Shown piece after piece: positions 1 through 8,998 of a DNA stretch of 64,000 bases. The notes under the pieces were generated by a model. The model saw only the letters and a program-made list of their open reading frames with translations, made no database searches and had not been told where the DNA came from. Made by a program: the position numbers and the translations under genes. The stretch is from Bacteroidota bacterium (GTDB lineage: Bacteria > Bacteroidota > Bacteroidia > Chitinophagales > Chitinophagaceae). Every line of letters begins with the position of its first letter. Positions within the stretch are counted from its first letter, which is position 1. The DNA lies in the NCBI GenBank assembly GCA_026391455.1, contig JAPLEH010000008.1, positions 57,227 through 121,226 on the forward strand. The letters are read 5' to 3'.

Positions 1-668
1 TTCATATAATCCGTGTGACGGAAACCAATGCAATGGCCGAGCTCATGGGCAATTACTTCATCTGCTTTGTTGGCTGTATTCAAATAACTGGTGGCGCAAC
101 TGCTGGTGCTGAGGGTGAATCCGGGAGAAGGATTTCCGCTTGCAGAGGGGAATCCGGCAGCCTGACCGAGAATACAACCTCCGGTGGAAGTGGTGCCCAG
201 GTTGGCCCCGGTGATCACGATATTTCCACCACTGGTTACACGCTGAAACTGAATTTTCAGGCCATAGCTATTGTAACGGGCCAATGCCTGATCAAGTCCG
301 GTAGAATAATAAGCAGGAAAACCCGATCCCAGTCGCACGGTGATCACCCGTACGCCGGTAGCCGGTGTGCTCACAACGTTGGTAGTACGATAATGTTCTT
401 CGTTTGCTACGATCATTTCATGTGCCGGTGAAGTGCCGGTCATTTCACGTAACTGATCTGGGGTAAGAAGGATATCACCTTCGATAAGATAATTCCCGTC
501 TGTTGTTTTTTCAGCCCAGTTGCCATTGAATCCCGCAGATACCACCAGGTTCTTTTCTTCCTGTGATAACGCGCGGGGATCTGCGGGAGTAGAAACTGAT
601 TTGGTACAACTGGCAAATGCGCCGGTTACTAATAATGCCATACTGACTTTGGAAAAGAGTGCTTTCAT
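1..668 (-). CDS. M57-type (HExxH) metallopeptidase lipoprotein, C-terminus cut by window edge
   Basis: The frame runs on the minus strand from an ATG at 668 to the window edge, so at least 222 residues are present and the C-terminus is missing. The start MKALFSKVSMALLVTGAFASC is a lipoprotein signal peptide with the lipobox cysteine followed by TKS, so the protein is probably anchored to an outer membrane. Just before the edge it reads HELGHCIGFRHTD, a complete HExxHxxGxxH zinc site of the metzincin-like type. The segment before it (VRVITVRLGSGFPAYY, LDQALARYN) matches what I remember of Bacteroidota M57 'HEIGH' peptidases. Family assignment rests on the zinc motif and general layout; substrate is unknown. 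Confidence 0.75.
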   Translation of the reverse strand, partial: MKALFSKVSMALLVTGAFASCTKSVSTPADPRALSQEEKNLVVSAGFNGNWAEKTTDGNYLIEGDILLTPDQLREMTGTSPAHEMIVANEEHYRTTNVVSTPATGVRVITVRLGSGFPAYYSTGLDQALARYNSYGLKIQFQRVTSGGNIVITGANLGTTSTGGCILGQAAGFPSASGNPSPGFTLSTSSCATSYLNTANKADEVIAHELGHCIGFRHTDYM

Positions 669-938
669 TGTTTAGAAGGTTTGGTTTTGGGAAAAAAGTA
701 TTAGAATCCTAATATAATGATAAAATAATCTCACGAACAAATGTTCAGGTTTTATTTTATTCACATCCTGTCAGTTATGACAATTAAAGAGTAAAAAGCG
801 AAATACCGAATGTGGTTTCTACGAAGGTGTTTCGGTTACACATTGCCGTTGGTAAGAGTTTGCCCTTATCTGCACATTGGGTGTTCCAACATGCTGCTGG
901 TATTCCGATTTTGATACTACCTAGAAGGGATGCGACCA

Positions 939-2066
939 TTAATTACCTTCTATCAGCTTGGCAATAGCTCTGGCAACACTGGTATAGGCTTCATCTTTTC
1001 GGGTAAAACGTTGTACCGGTTTACCATCTTTGGGCAATACCAGTAATTTGGCAAATGGCATCATATCCCAGAGACAGTCTTTGAGGATTACTGATATGGC
1101 CACGGCTTCGTCCTTTTCTTCCCGCTCAAGTGCCGTTTTCATTTCAATACCATAACAATAATCGGATGCGATAAAGCTGGCGCTGATCAGCATGATGATG
1201 ATACCACTCTTATTCAGGTTTTCATTGATCACATTCTCATATTTCTCCCCTGCTTCGATCATACGGTCATTCCAGGTGCTGATCATACCCAACCGCTGAA
1301 GCATAGATAAATGTTCGAGTAGTTTGTCTTTATATTTTTCATCTTCGTGTGCGTAGGAAATAAATACCTGAGTTCCTTTACCGATCGCAGGCCGGTTACG
1401 AACCGGTTGTGCGGGTGCCGGATCGGGTATACTTTCCAATTCAGCACGGGCTTCTTCCATTTCAGGATTGGGAGGGCTCAAAAAATTCTGCTCTTTAGAA
1501 GATGCCATTGACAATACACCCAGTATTTGTTGTACATCCGAATAAATGGCTTTGGACGCTTCATCCGGTGGGTTTTTCTGCAATCTTTCTCTACAAGCCG
1601 GACACAGATGTCCTTTGCGCATTCCATCATCCACCCTTGTTTTATCCATCAAAAAATCATTCACACAGCCCAGTCTTTCCTTGTGCTCTACGGCATCCCA
1701 GGGTATAACAAAATCCATGAGTATACCGCAAATAAAATAAACCAATCCATTTTCCGCTGGCAGGCTGGTAAAATAAGGCCATCCAAAAAAGGAGATGATG
1801 ATCAACTGTTTTTCTTCTTCGTAAAAATAGTTGTTGTCATATTGTGTATCGGTAATCAGCAATATGTAATCCTGATCTCCCAGAGAAGGTTTTATATTCC
1901 GAAGATACTTTGAATGGGTTTTCGGACAACTGATCAATTCGTCCGGCGCCTGGTAATCCAGCTTCAGGTGTTCAAATTTTACTGAGGTACACAAACTATT
2001 GAGTTGCCGGGTTAGTTTTGGCAACTTCAATTTTAGCGTATTGTCCTGGGCAAGTATGAATTTCAT
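939..2066 (-). CDS. TIR-domain protein with uncharacterised Cys-containing N-terminal region
   Basis: A 375-residue soluble protein with no signal peptide. Residues ~231-372 form a TIR domain: it opens with GTQVFISYAHEDEKY and contains SASFIASDYCYGIEMKTAL, where E308 lies in the position of the catalytic glutamate of NAD-cleaving TIR domains. The N-terminal ~165 residues are not a family I can name; they contain a cluster C134 (GCVNDF) and C155-x2-C158 (HLCPACRERL) that could bind a metal. A proline-rich linker (~200-228) separates the halves. Bacterial TIR proteins often deplete NAD in antiphage defence or act in signalling; which applies here is not shown. The gene stands alone, divergent from the GH38-like gene, with no obvious partner. 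Confidence 0.8.
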   Translation of the reverse strand: MKFILAQDNTLKLKLPKLTRQLNSLCTSVKFEHLKLDYQAPDELISCPKTHSKYLRNIKPSLGDQDYILLITDTQYDNNYFYEEEKQLIIISFFGWPYFTSLPAENGLVYFICGILMDFVIPWDAVEHKERLGCVNDFLMDKTRVDDGMRKGHLCPACRERLQKNPPDEASKAIYSDVQQILGVLSMASSKEQNFLSPPNPEMEEARAELESIPDPAPAQPVRNRPAIGKGTQVFISYAHEDEKYKDKLLEHLSMLQRLGMISTWNDRMIEAGEKYENVINENLNKSGIIIMLISASFIASDYCYGIEMKTALEREEKDEAVAISVILKDCLWDMMPFAKLLVLPKDGKPVQRFTRKDEAYTSVARAIAKLIEGN

Positions 2067-2211
2067 ATATCGTTCGTTAGGTCAATTTTTATTCGGCATG
2101 TGCCGAGAATCCGTTTTCAATACATATCTCTAATATACATTGTTCCGCCGGACTTTCAGCAGGGTGAAAGGCCGGCCAGCTTAATATCTTTTCTTTCGGT
2201 AACTTTCCTTT

Positions 2212-4956
2212 ATGAAAATGCTGCTTTGTTTGCTTTTAATTTATTGCCAGATTGGTTATGCGCAGTCGCCAGATACCCTGAACGGTTATGACAAAAAGAT
2301 CGCCGGTGATGAGATCAGTTATTTTTCCCACCTGCACCAGTTTGCGAATACGGCTCTGCTGACCCGTATGAATGGCTCCATGCCCATTAGCTGGCAGAGC
2401 CCTCTTTATACCGGCAACCAGGAGATGATCACCTATGAATTATTGCTTGGTCACTCCACAGGTACCAGTACCGGCGAAAGGCATTTTGACTGCCTGCTCA
2501 ATGGGGAAAAACTATTTACCATTACCACACCCATGCACCAGAAAGGAAAATACCAGTTGCAGGGGCAGGGAAACAAAAACAGTGCGTACCGTTTTATACA
2601 CGAAGAATATGATGTAAATGGAGATGCATTTGGTAGGTTTTATATTACTTTACCCGCCCGCCTGGTAAAATCAGCAGCCCGCTTTACCATCAATGGGCTG
2701 AATGAGAACAGCCGCGACTGGCTCATGATCTTTATGTATCACCGTGGGCTGAAACTGATTACCCAACCTACTAATCTGGTAACCCGGAAAGAAAACAGGC
2801 GGCAACTGAATGTGTTTGTGGATAATCCCTATCCGGATCAAACTCCTTTTTCCTTCCACACAACGGCTGGCGATTTTACAGCCTCTCTGACACACGGTTA
2901 CAATTCATTGCAATTTCCCGCTTATGATCCGACATTTACCGGCACATCAGAAGTAGCGTTTCTGATCAACCATAGAGACACGATAAAGCGATCCATTTCC
3001 TTATCGCCTGTCAAAAATTATATCTTCTGCATCATCCATCATTCGCATAATGATATTGGCTATTCTCATCTGCAAACGGAAGTGGAGCAGATTCAAAACA
3101 GGAATATCCGTGCCGCCATTGCCTGGGCCGGGAAAACACAAACAGGAAAGGAAAAGCCGATATGGCATATTGAATCGCTCTGGGCCGTGGAGAATTTTCT
3201 GAAGACAGCCGCCCCTGCCGAAGAACAGGCTTTTGTACAAGCCGTAAAAAATGGAAATATTGTTTTATCGGCCAACTATGCTAATGTGCTTACGGGGCTT
3301 TGCCAATTGAATGAACTGAACTGGATGACAGAATACGCAAGACAGTTAAGCGCCCGCTATGGAATTACCATTTCCAATGCCATGATTACTGATATACCCG
3401 GCATATCCCGGTCTGCCATGCAATCCTATGTTACTAATCATATCCCCTACCTTTCGCTGGGGCCCAATTATATTCAAAATATGCCTGATCATGGCGATCG
3501 GGTGGGTGGTGTGATTAATGAACAGGGCGATCAATTATTTTACTGGAAACCTTTTTTCTACAGCAATGACCGCTTACTGGTATGGACGGCCGGCAAAGGG
3601 TATTCCTTCTTTCATGGTATTACTGATAGTGAGAAACAGGCCGCATGGGAAAAACGAATCTCCGACTACTGCAATGAACTCACGGAAAAAAATTATCCTT
3701 ATGATCTGGTACAGCTCAGATATACCAAAAATGCGGATAACGGTCCGGTAGATTCCCAGCTAACTCAGTTTGTAGAAAACTGGAACCAGCTATATAGTGC
3801 TCCGCAACTACGGGTGAGTTCTGTGGATGCTTTATTCCGTGAAATGGAAAAAAAATATGGCAGTCAGATACCCATACGTACCGGAGAGATAAGCCCTTAT
3901 TGGGAAGATGGCGCTTTTTCCACGGCAATAGAAGAAATGCAGGCCCGCAATTTGGTACAACAGACGCTGTCGCTGGAAACACAAGCGAAACGCAACGATC
4001 AACTTGAACTCATCTATCCGGATTTGTATGCGCTGCATAAAAACCTGGTGTTGTTTCATGAGCATACCTGGGGAGCCTGGTGCAGTGTTTCGGATCCTGA
4101 AAATCCCTTTACCACGGAGCAATGGCGGATCAAAAAATCATTTCTGGATTCGGCAATAGTCATTTACAAGAAGCTGAAAGCAAAAATGGAGTTAAACGCA
4201 GAAAACGGACATATATCGCACCGGATAGTTCCTGAAAGGGTTGCTGAAGGAACTGTATTACCGGTAAGCCGTTATACAGTGGATCCGGTGCATGGTGGAT
4301 TATCTTCTATTTTAGTGAATGGTAAAAATCCGGTTGCGGCAAACGAATCGTATTTCTTTTTTGAGCCGGTATATGCCTTGGGCCTTAACCCCATGAAAAT
4401 ATACCGGCCGATACTCCAACAGTCACGTATAACCGAAAATACCTCCGACTATCTGACTACTGTGGTAACGGCTACGCTTCCCTCCATCGATTCGCTGACC
4501 ATGACCTATACCCTGTCGAAAAAAGATGGCCGGCTTACCTGCAGGTATCGCTTTTACAAGAAAAAAGAAACCGACAAGGAATCCCTGCATATTGCTTTTC
4601 CGTTTGCTATGCAGCAACCAGTCATTGAATACAGTACGCCCTATGACCGGTTGCGCTTTAATCGCGACCAATTGCCCGGATCCAACCGTGAATTCGTATG
4701 CGTGGAAAATGATATTACCGTAGCGGCCAATGGCCTTAAAGCGGTACTCTCCTCCCCTTCACTTTGCCTTTATGAAGTGGGCAGTATCATTGATGAGAAC
4801 AAAGTGAATGGTGCCAAAGTATGGAAGCGGGAAAACCCTTTTCCTTCTTCTCTTTTTCTCTATGTACTGAACAATTACTGGCATACTAATTATAAAGCCT
4901 ACCAGGAGGGGTGGATGGAATTTGAAGTGGAACTGCAATTCCAGCATGAAAAATGA
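2212..4956 (+). CDS. Secreted GH38-like (alpha-mannosidase-type) glycoside hydrolase
   Basis: A 914-residue protein with a signal peptide (MKMLLCLLLIYCQIGYAQ). Residues 276-281 read HHSHND, followed by IGYSHLQTEVE; this resembles the HSHxDxGW metal-binding signature at the start of the GH38 catalytic domain, with Tyr in place of Trp. About 270 residues of beta-rich sequence precede it and ~330 residues follow the catalytic part, which fits the GH38 middle and C-terminal beta domains. It probably acts in the periplasm or outside on glycans. Nearby genes are not other glycoside hydrolases, so the substrate cannot be inferred. GH38 is inferred from one motif and size; a related family (DUF5054-like) is possible. 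Confidence 0.65.
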   Translation: MKMLLCLLLIYCQIGYAQSPDTLNGYDKKIAGDEISYFSHLHQFANTALLTRMNGSMPISWQSPLYTGNQEMITYELLLGHSTGTSTGERHFDCLLNGEKLFTITTPMHQKGKYQLQGQGNKNSAYRFIHEEYDVNGDAFGRFYITLPARLVKSAARFTINGLNENSRDWLMIFMYHRGLKLITQPTNLVTRKENRRQLNVFVDNPYPDQTPFSFHTTAGDFTASLTHGYNSLQFPAYDPTFTGTSEVAFLINHRDTIKRSISLSPVKNYIFCIIHHSHNDIGYSHLQTEVEQIQNRNIRAAIAWAGKTQTGKEKPIWHIESLWAVENFLKTAAPAEEQAFVQAVKNGNIVLSANYANVLTGLCQLNELNWMTEYARQLSARYGITISNAMITDIPGISRSAMQSYVTNHIPYLSLGPNYIQNMPDHGDRVGGVINEQGDQLFYWKPFFYSNDRLLVWTAGKGYSFFHGITDSEKQAAWEKRISDYCNELTEKNYPYDLVQLRYTKNADNGPVDSQLTQFVENWNQLYSAPQLRVSSVDALFREMEKKYGSQIPIRTGEISPYWEDGAFSTAIEEMQARNLVQQTLSLETQAKRNDQLELIYPDLYALHKNLVLFHEHTWGAWCSVSDPENPFTTEQWRIKKSFLDSAIVIYKKLKAKMELNAENGHISHRIVPERVAEGTVLPVSRYTVDPVHGGLSSILVNGKNPVAANESYFFFEPVYALGLNPMKIYRPILQQSRITENTSDYLTTVVTATLPSIDSLTMTYTLSKKDGRLTCRYRFYKKKETDKESLHIAFPFAMQQPVIEYSTPYDRLRFNRDQLPGSNREFVCVENDITVAANGLKAVLSSPSLCLYEVGSIIDENKVNGAKVWKRENPFPSSLFLYVLNNYWHTNYKAYQEGWMEFEVELQFQHEK

Positions 4957-4962
4957 GCCCGT

Positions 4963-5451
4963 TTATTTCAGTAATAACAGTTGCCCGATATGATTGGCCA
5001 TGTGGTTGGTACGGCTGATGAGCACATTCATTTTATTGCGATGCGGTTCTTTCGTAAAGTCTTCTGGTGATACAGCCATATGCCTGCCGAGCCATTCGTC
5101 TGCATTCATTTTATCAAATGCCATATTGAGTGCTGCGTTCACCACATCCAGCCGCTGCCGGAGTTCTGTCACCGGCGGAAAGTTATGTCCTGATTTATCC
5201 GGGCTTTTGATGAAGGGTTCTTCCATATCCGGATATAATTTGTCGCCAATACCCAGCAAGGGGAGCATCGCATCGCTTACGGCAATAAGATGCCCGAGCA
5301 GGTAGGCACCTGTGTTTTTGCCTGGAGCTATTTCGTTATGCAGTTTTTGATTGTCAACTGATTCAAGAAACTGCATTAAATATTTATTCTGTGCATCCCA
5401 TGCGGTACGGGTCATTTTAACAAGGAGTTCTGCCTGCTGATTGGTGGCCAT
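4963..5451 (-). CDS. DinB/YfiT-like putative metalloenzyme
   Basis: A 162-residue protein with the four-helix pattern of the DinB superfamily. Likely metal-binding histidines are seen in YLLGHLIAVSDAM and at the C-terminal end in ISRTNHMANHIGQLLLL, the usual positions of the DinB His triad. Members include thiol S-transferases and many proteins of unknown reaction. It converges on the GH38-like gene with only six bases between stops. The start at 5451 (MATNQQAELLVKMTRTAWD) gives normal family length. No operon partner is evident apart from the small membrane protein that lies upstream on the same strand. Confidence 0.75.
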   Translation of the reverse strand: MATNQQAELLVKMTRTAWDAQNKYLMQFLESVDNQKLHNEIAPGKNTGAYLLGHLIAVSDAMLPLLGIGDKLYPDMEEPFIKSPDKSGHNFPPVTELRQRLDVVNAALNMAFDKMNADEWLGRHMAVSPEDFTKEPHRNKMNVLISRTNHMANHIGQLLLLK

Positions 5452-5481
5452 ATCATTTAATTTGAAATAAATATACTACTC

Positions 5482-5892
5482 TTATTTATCTTCTTCCTCT
5501 TGCGCTTCAGGAATATCTTTCGTTTCAGATTCGTCGATCATTTCGGTAGTAAGGTCTTCGAGGTCCATAATATAGCTGTTACGACGGCTCACTTTTCCAG
5601 CAAGGGAATAAATAAAAAAGGATATGATGCCGGTCAGGATAAGTAATAGCCCCAGGAGCATTCCGAGGGATTTATAGGTATCCGGTGTTGTATTTTCTTT
5701 GTTTTTATCAATAATAAAACTGATAATATTTTGTCCGACCGCAGCATTAATAATCATAGCAACGCCTAAAATAAATGCGGTCATTCCGATGAGTCCGAAC
5801 AAGGTACGGTAAACGAATACCAGGATGCTGTTACGGATGATACTGGGACGATGTTCCTGCAACGATTCCAGGCGTTCTTTATAACTCTTCAT
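5482..5892 (-). CDS. Small membrane protein with two transmembrane helices, unknown function
   Basis: A 136-residue protein I do not recognise. Two hydrophobic helices are visible, ~residues 25-48 (ILVFVYRTLFGLIGMTAFIL onward) and ~76-97 (LGMLLGLLLILTGIISFFIY), separated by a polar loop with KNKENTTPDTY. The C-terminal tail is strongly acidic (SETKDIPEAQEEEDK) and probably cytoplasmic. It lies 30 bases upstream of the DinB-like gene on the same strand, so the two may be co-transcribed. Confidence 0.6.
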   Translation of the reverse strand: MKSYKERLESLQEHRPSIIRNSILVFVYRTLFGLIGMTAFILGVAMIINAAVGQNIISFIIDKNKENTTPDTYKSLGMLLGLLLILTGIISFFIYSLAGKVSRRNSYIMDLEDLTTEMIDESETKDIPEAQEEEDK

Positions 5893-6076
5893 ACGGCTGA
5901 TAATTTCACTGAAAATTAGCGGCTCTTTACTTGCAAGACAATACCATATTTTAGGTATTTATTGTGGAAATACTATTTTTTATCAGCAAAAAAAACACAA
6001 GAAGTTGGTACGGTATGCGGCAACACCTCTTAACTGTTAAGACAGGTTGGAGTGGGATCATCTAGTTTAAAGCAGG

Positions 6077-6433
6077 TTAGGATGGCCCCAATTCGGCATA
6101 CCGGTATTTCATGTTTTTACAAAAAGACTTTAGTTCCTGGCGGAAATCGCGGATTCTCCTATTTTCGCTTCCCATCCATTCGCCGAAAAAAATGCTCCCA
6201 CTTGCCCCGCCAGCGATCAGTTCGAGCATTACGCTCCCGGTAGTCGCTGCTGAAAGATCCAATCGGATGCAAACCATTAATTGGTTTCCATTCAGTACGC
6301 TGAAATCTTCATATACTCGCAACAAACCGCCCGGATATTCACTTTCATAAGCTTCCTTATGAAATTCCCGGATGAATTGGATTACCGGTACTGTTAGATT
6401 TTCTCCATAGATGGTGAATCGCTGCGCAACCAT
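6077..6433 (-). CDS. Hypothetical 118-residue protein downstream of hutU
   Basis: Unrecognised small soluble protein. It begins MVAQRFTIYGENLTVPVIQF and contains a glycine-rich hydrophobic stretch (LIAGGASGSIFFGEW). It starts 27 bases after the hutU stop on the same strand, so co-transcription with hutU is likely; this is a positional inference and gives no function. No signal peptide or known motif is visible. Confidence 0.55.
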   Translation of the reverse strand: MVAQRFTIYGENLTVPVIQFIREFHKEAYESEYPGGLLRVYEDFSVLNGNQLMVCIRLDLSAATTGSVMLELIAGGASGSIFFGEWMGSENRRIRDFRQELKSFCKNMKYRYAELGPS

Positions 6434-6460
6434 ATGCTATACTTTTCTGTTGATCCAAAC

Positions 6461-8170
6461 TCATCCCGAAATACGCTGTTGCAAATCGAGGTTATTTTTT
6501 GCAGCGGTGTCTTTCGCAATCTCATATCCGGCATCAGCATGCCGTATCACTCCCATGCCCGGATCATTGCGCAATACTCTTTTCAATCTTTCTTCTGCGT
6601 CGGCAGTACCATCTGCTACAATGACCATACCGGCATGAATACTGTAGCCCATTCCTACCCCACCGCCATGATGCAGGCTTACCCAACTGGCACCACCTGC
6701 GGTGTTCACCAGTGCATTGAGTATCGGCCAGTCGGCCACAGCATCACTGCCATCCAGCATGGATTCTGTTTCGCGGTTGGGAGATGCTACGGATCCGGTA
6801 TCCAAATGATCGCGACCGATGACGATCGGAGCTTTTACTTTGCCAGTGCGTACCAGTTCGTTAAACGCTAATCCCGCTTTTTCCCTTTCGCCTTGTCCCA
6901 GCCAACAGATACGGGCCGGCAATCCCTGAAAGGCAATGCGTTCTTTGGCCATCTTCATCCAGCGGATCATCCCTTTATTCTGGGGAAACATATTCATGAT
7001 CAGATCATCCGTTACGGCAATATCTGCCGGGTCACCACTTAATGCGGCCCAGCGGAATGGTCCTTTTCCTTCGCAAAATAAGGGACGTATATAAGCGGGT
7101 ACAAATCCGGGGAAATCAAAGCAACGCCCTGTTTTGAAACTAACCTGTTGTCCATTCTTCTCTTCGTATTCTTTGGCCCTTGCGCGGATATTATTTCCAT
7201 AATCGAAGGTGATGGCCCCTTTGTCCATCAACTGCAGCATCAATTGCACATGCAGGTACATACTTTCATAACTGCGGGCAATGTATTCATCCGGATTCTC
7301 TTTGCGCAATACATTGGCCTGTTCGTTGGTCAATGTGTGCGGTATATACCCGATCAGGGGATCGTGTGCTGAGGTTTGGTCGGTGAGTGTATCCGGAATA
7401 ATATTGCGTTCAATAAGCCGTTGCAATAAATGTATCGCATTGCAAAGCACCCCAATACTCTTTGCTTCGCCGGAAGTTTTGTACCGAAGGGCTGCATCAA
7501 TGGCTTCGTCCGCATCAGTATATTTTTCATCCAGGTAGCGGGTTTCAATCCGTTTGTCGATACGCCATTCTTCCACTTCTGCAATGAGTCCCACTCCTTC
7601 ATTCATGGTAATAGCCAGGGGTTGTGCGCCACCCATACCACCTAACCCAGCCGTTACATTCAAGGTATGCCGAAGCGTACCGCCGAAATGTTTATCTGCT
7701 GCGGCTGCATAGGTTTCATACGTACCCTGCACAATGCCCTGGCTGCCGATATAGATCCAGCTTCCGGCGGTCATTTGCCCATACATCATCAATCCCTTTT
7801 TTTCCAGCATATCGAAATGCTGCCAATTGGCCCAATTAGGTACCAACTGACTATTGCTGATCAAAACCCGGGGCGCATCTTTATGCGTTTTCAAAATACC
7901 CACCGGTTTACCACTTTGTATCAGCAGGCTTTCATCATTCTCCAATGATTTCAAGGAAGCAATGATGGCATCCAGTGCTTCAAAATTGCGGGCTGCCTTT
8001 CCCCTTCCGCCATACACGATCAGATCATCAGGACGTTCGGCCACTTCCGGATCCAGGTTATTGAGCAACATTCGTAATGCTGCTTCCTGTATCCAGCCTT
8101 TGCATTGAAGTTGGCTGCCGGTAGGGGTTTTGTATTTTACTGCATCATAGTGGGGAGGCGTGATTGTCAT
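6461..8170 (-). CDS. hutU: Urocanate hydratase
   Basis: Second enzyme of histidine degradation, adding water to urocanate to give 4-imidazolone-5-propionate, using a tightly bound NAD+. The 569-residue length is normal. Family signatures are plain: [17 protein letters not shown] near the N-terminus, [20 protein letters not shown], the glycine-rich NAD site [14 protein letters not shown], and the C-terminal [19 protein letters not shown]. The start [11 protein letters not shown] at 8170 is the only ATG at the right place. The gene is divergent from deoD, with ~100 bases between, and shares the strand with hutH, which lies upstream beyond deoD. Confidence 0.97.
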   Translation of the reverse strand: MTITPPHYDAVKYKTPTGSQLQCKGWIQEAALRMLLNNLDPEVAERPDDLIVYGGRGKAARNFEALDAIIASLKSLENDESLLIQSGKPVGILKTHKDAPRVLISNSQLVPNWANWQHFDMLEKKGLMMYGQMTAGSWIYIGSQGIVQGTYETYAAAADKHFGGTLRHTLNVTAGLGGMGGAQPLAITMNEGVGLIAEVEEWRIDKRIETRYLDEKYTDADEAIDAALRYKTSGEAKSIGVLCNAIHLLQRLIERNIIPDTLTDQTSAHDPLIGYIPHTLTNEQANVLRKENPDEYIARSYESMYLHVQLMLQLMDKGAITFDYGNNIRARAKEYEEKNGQQVSFKTGRCFDFPGFVPAYIRPLFCEGKGPFRWAALSGDPADIAVTDDLIMNMFPQNKGMIRWMKMAKERIAFQGLPARICWLGQGEREKAGLAFNELVRTGKVKAPIVIGRDHLDTGSVASPNRETESMLDGSDAVADWPILNALVNTAGGASWVSLHHGGGVGMGYSIHAGMVIVADGTADAEERLKRVLRNDPGMGVIRHADAGYEIAKDTAAKNNLDLQQRISG

Positions 8171-8271
8171 ATAGCAAATTTTTATTTTCCTTTATTTTAC
8201 AAAAGGAAGCGGCTACAAAAGTCGTTATTCTCTGATAAAATCTGTTATCTTCATCGCTTTAAGTTTTACGT

Positions 8272-8982
8272 ATGAGTATCCACATCAGTGCCAAACCCGG
8301 AGAAATCGCCAATACCGTTTTACTGGCCGGAGACCCCCTCCGGGCAAAATATATTGCCACCAATTTTCTGGAAGATGCTCAACTGGTGAGTATGACACGC
8401 AATGCCTTTTACTATACCGGCCAATACAAAGGGAAACGTATCACCGTGGGTGCCAGTGGTATGGGCTGCCCCTCCATTGGCATTTATTCCTACGAACTTT
8501 TTACCGAATATGGGGCCGATACCATTATCCGTATTGGAACCTGTGGTGCCTATACCAATGAACTGAGTTTGTTCGATCTGATTAATGTGGATCAAGCTGC
8601 CAGTGAATCTACTTTTGCCAAATTTGCCTGGGGCATTCACGATGAGCTTATTCCCCATCAGGGAAAGGCATTTGACCGGATTAATGCCGCAGCCGAACTC
8701 ACAGGTCATTCATTAAAGCGATCCAATATTCACTCCAGCGATATTTTTTACCGTAAAGACCCGGGCACCCCGGCTATTGCAGCCGCCCATCAATGCCTGG
8801 CCGTGGAAATGGAAGCATTTGCCCTTTTTGCCAATGCACAATACACCGGAAAGACGGCAGCTACGTTGTTGACCGTATCTGATATCATTCCCACTCATGA
8901 AAGTATTTCAGCGGATGAAAGGGAAAAGGCATTGCTGCCTATGATCACCGTAGCACTCGAGGCAGCGATCATGGAAAGTTGA
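8272..8982 (+). CDS. deoD: Purine nucleoside phosphorylase, DeoD type
   Basis: A 236-residue hexameric-type PNP that phosphorolyses purine (deoxy)nucleosides to free base and (deoxy)ribose-1-phosphate. Seen directly: the phosphate-binding LLAGDPLRAKYIA, IIRIGTCGAY, the purine/ribose site VEMEAFALFANA, and VSDIIPTHESI carrying the catalytic Asp region. Its length is that of bacterial DeoD. It sits on the plus strand between hutU and hutH, both on the minus strand, and its 3' end faces hutH with 16 bases between stops. Position between two hut genes looks like insertion into, or rearrangement of, an ancestral hut cluster; no functional link is shown. Confidence 0.96.
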   Translation: MSIHISAKPGEIANTVLLAGDPLRAKYIATNFLEDAQLVSMTRNAFYYTGQYKGKRITVGASGMGCPSIGIYSYELFTEYGADTIIRIGTCGAYTNELSLFDLINVDQAASESTFAKFAWGIHDELIPHQGKAFDRINAAAELTGHSLKRSNIHSSDIFYRKDPGTPAIAAAHQCLAVEMEAFALFANAQYTGKTAATLLTVSDIIPTHESISADEREKALLPMITVALEAAIMES

Positions 8983-8998
8983 TTCGTATGTACGATCC

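Noticed and set aside
1527..1913. 128-residue plus-strand frame in the TIR gene
   Set aside because: Antisense shadow without signal or motif.
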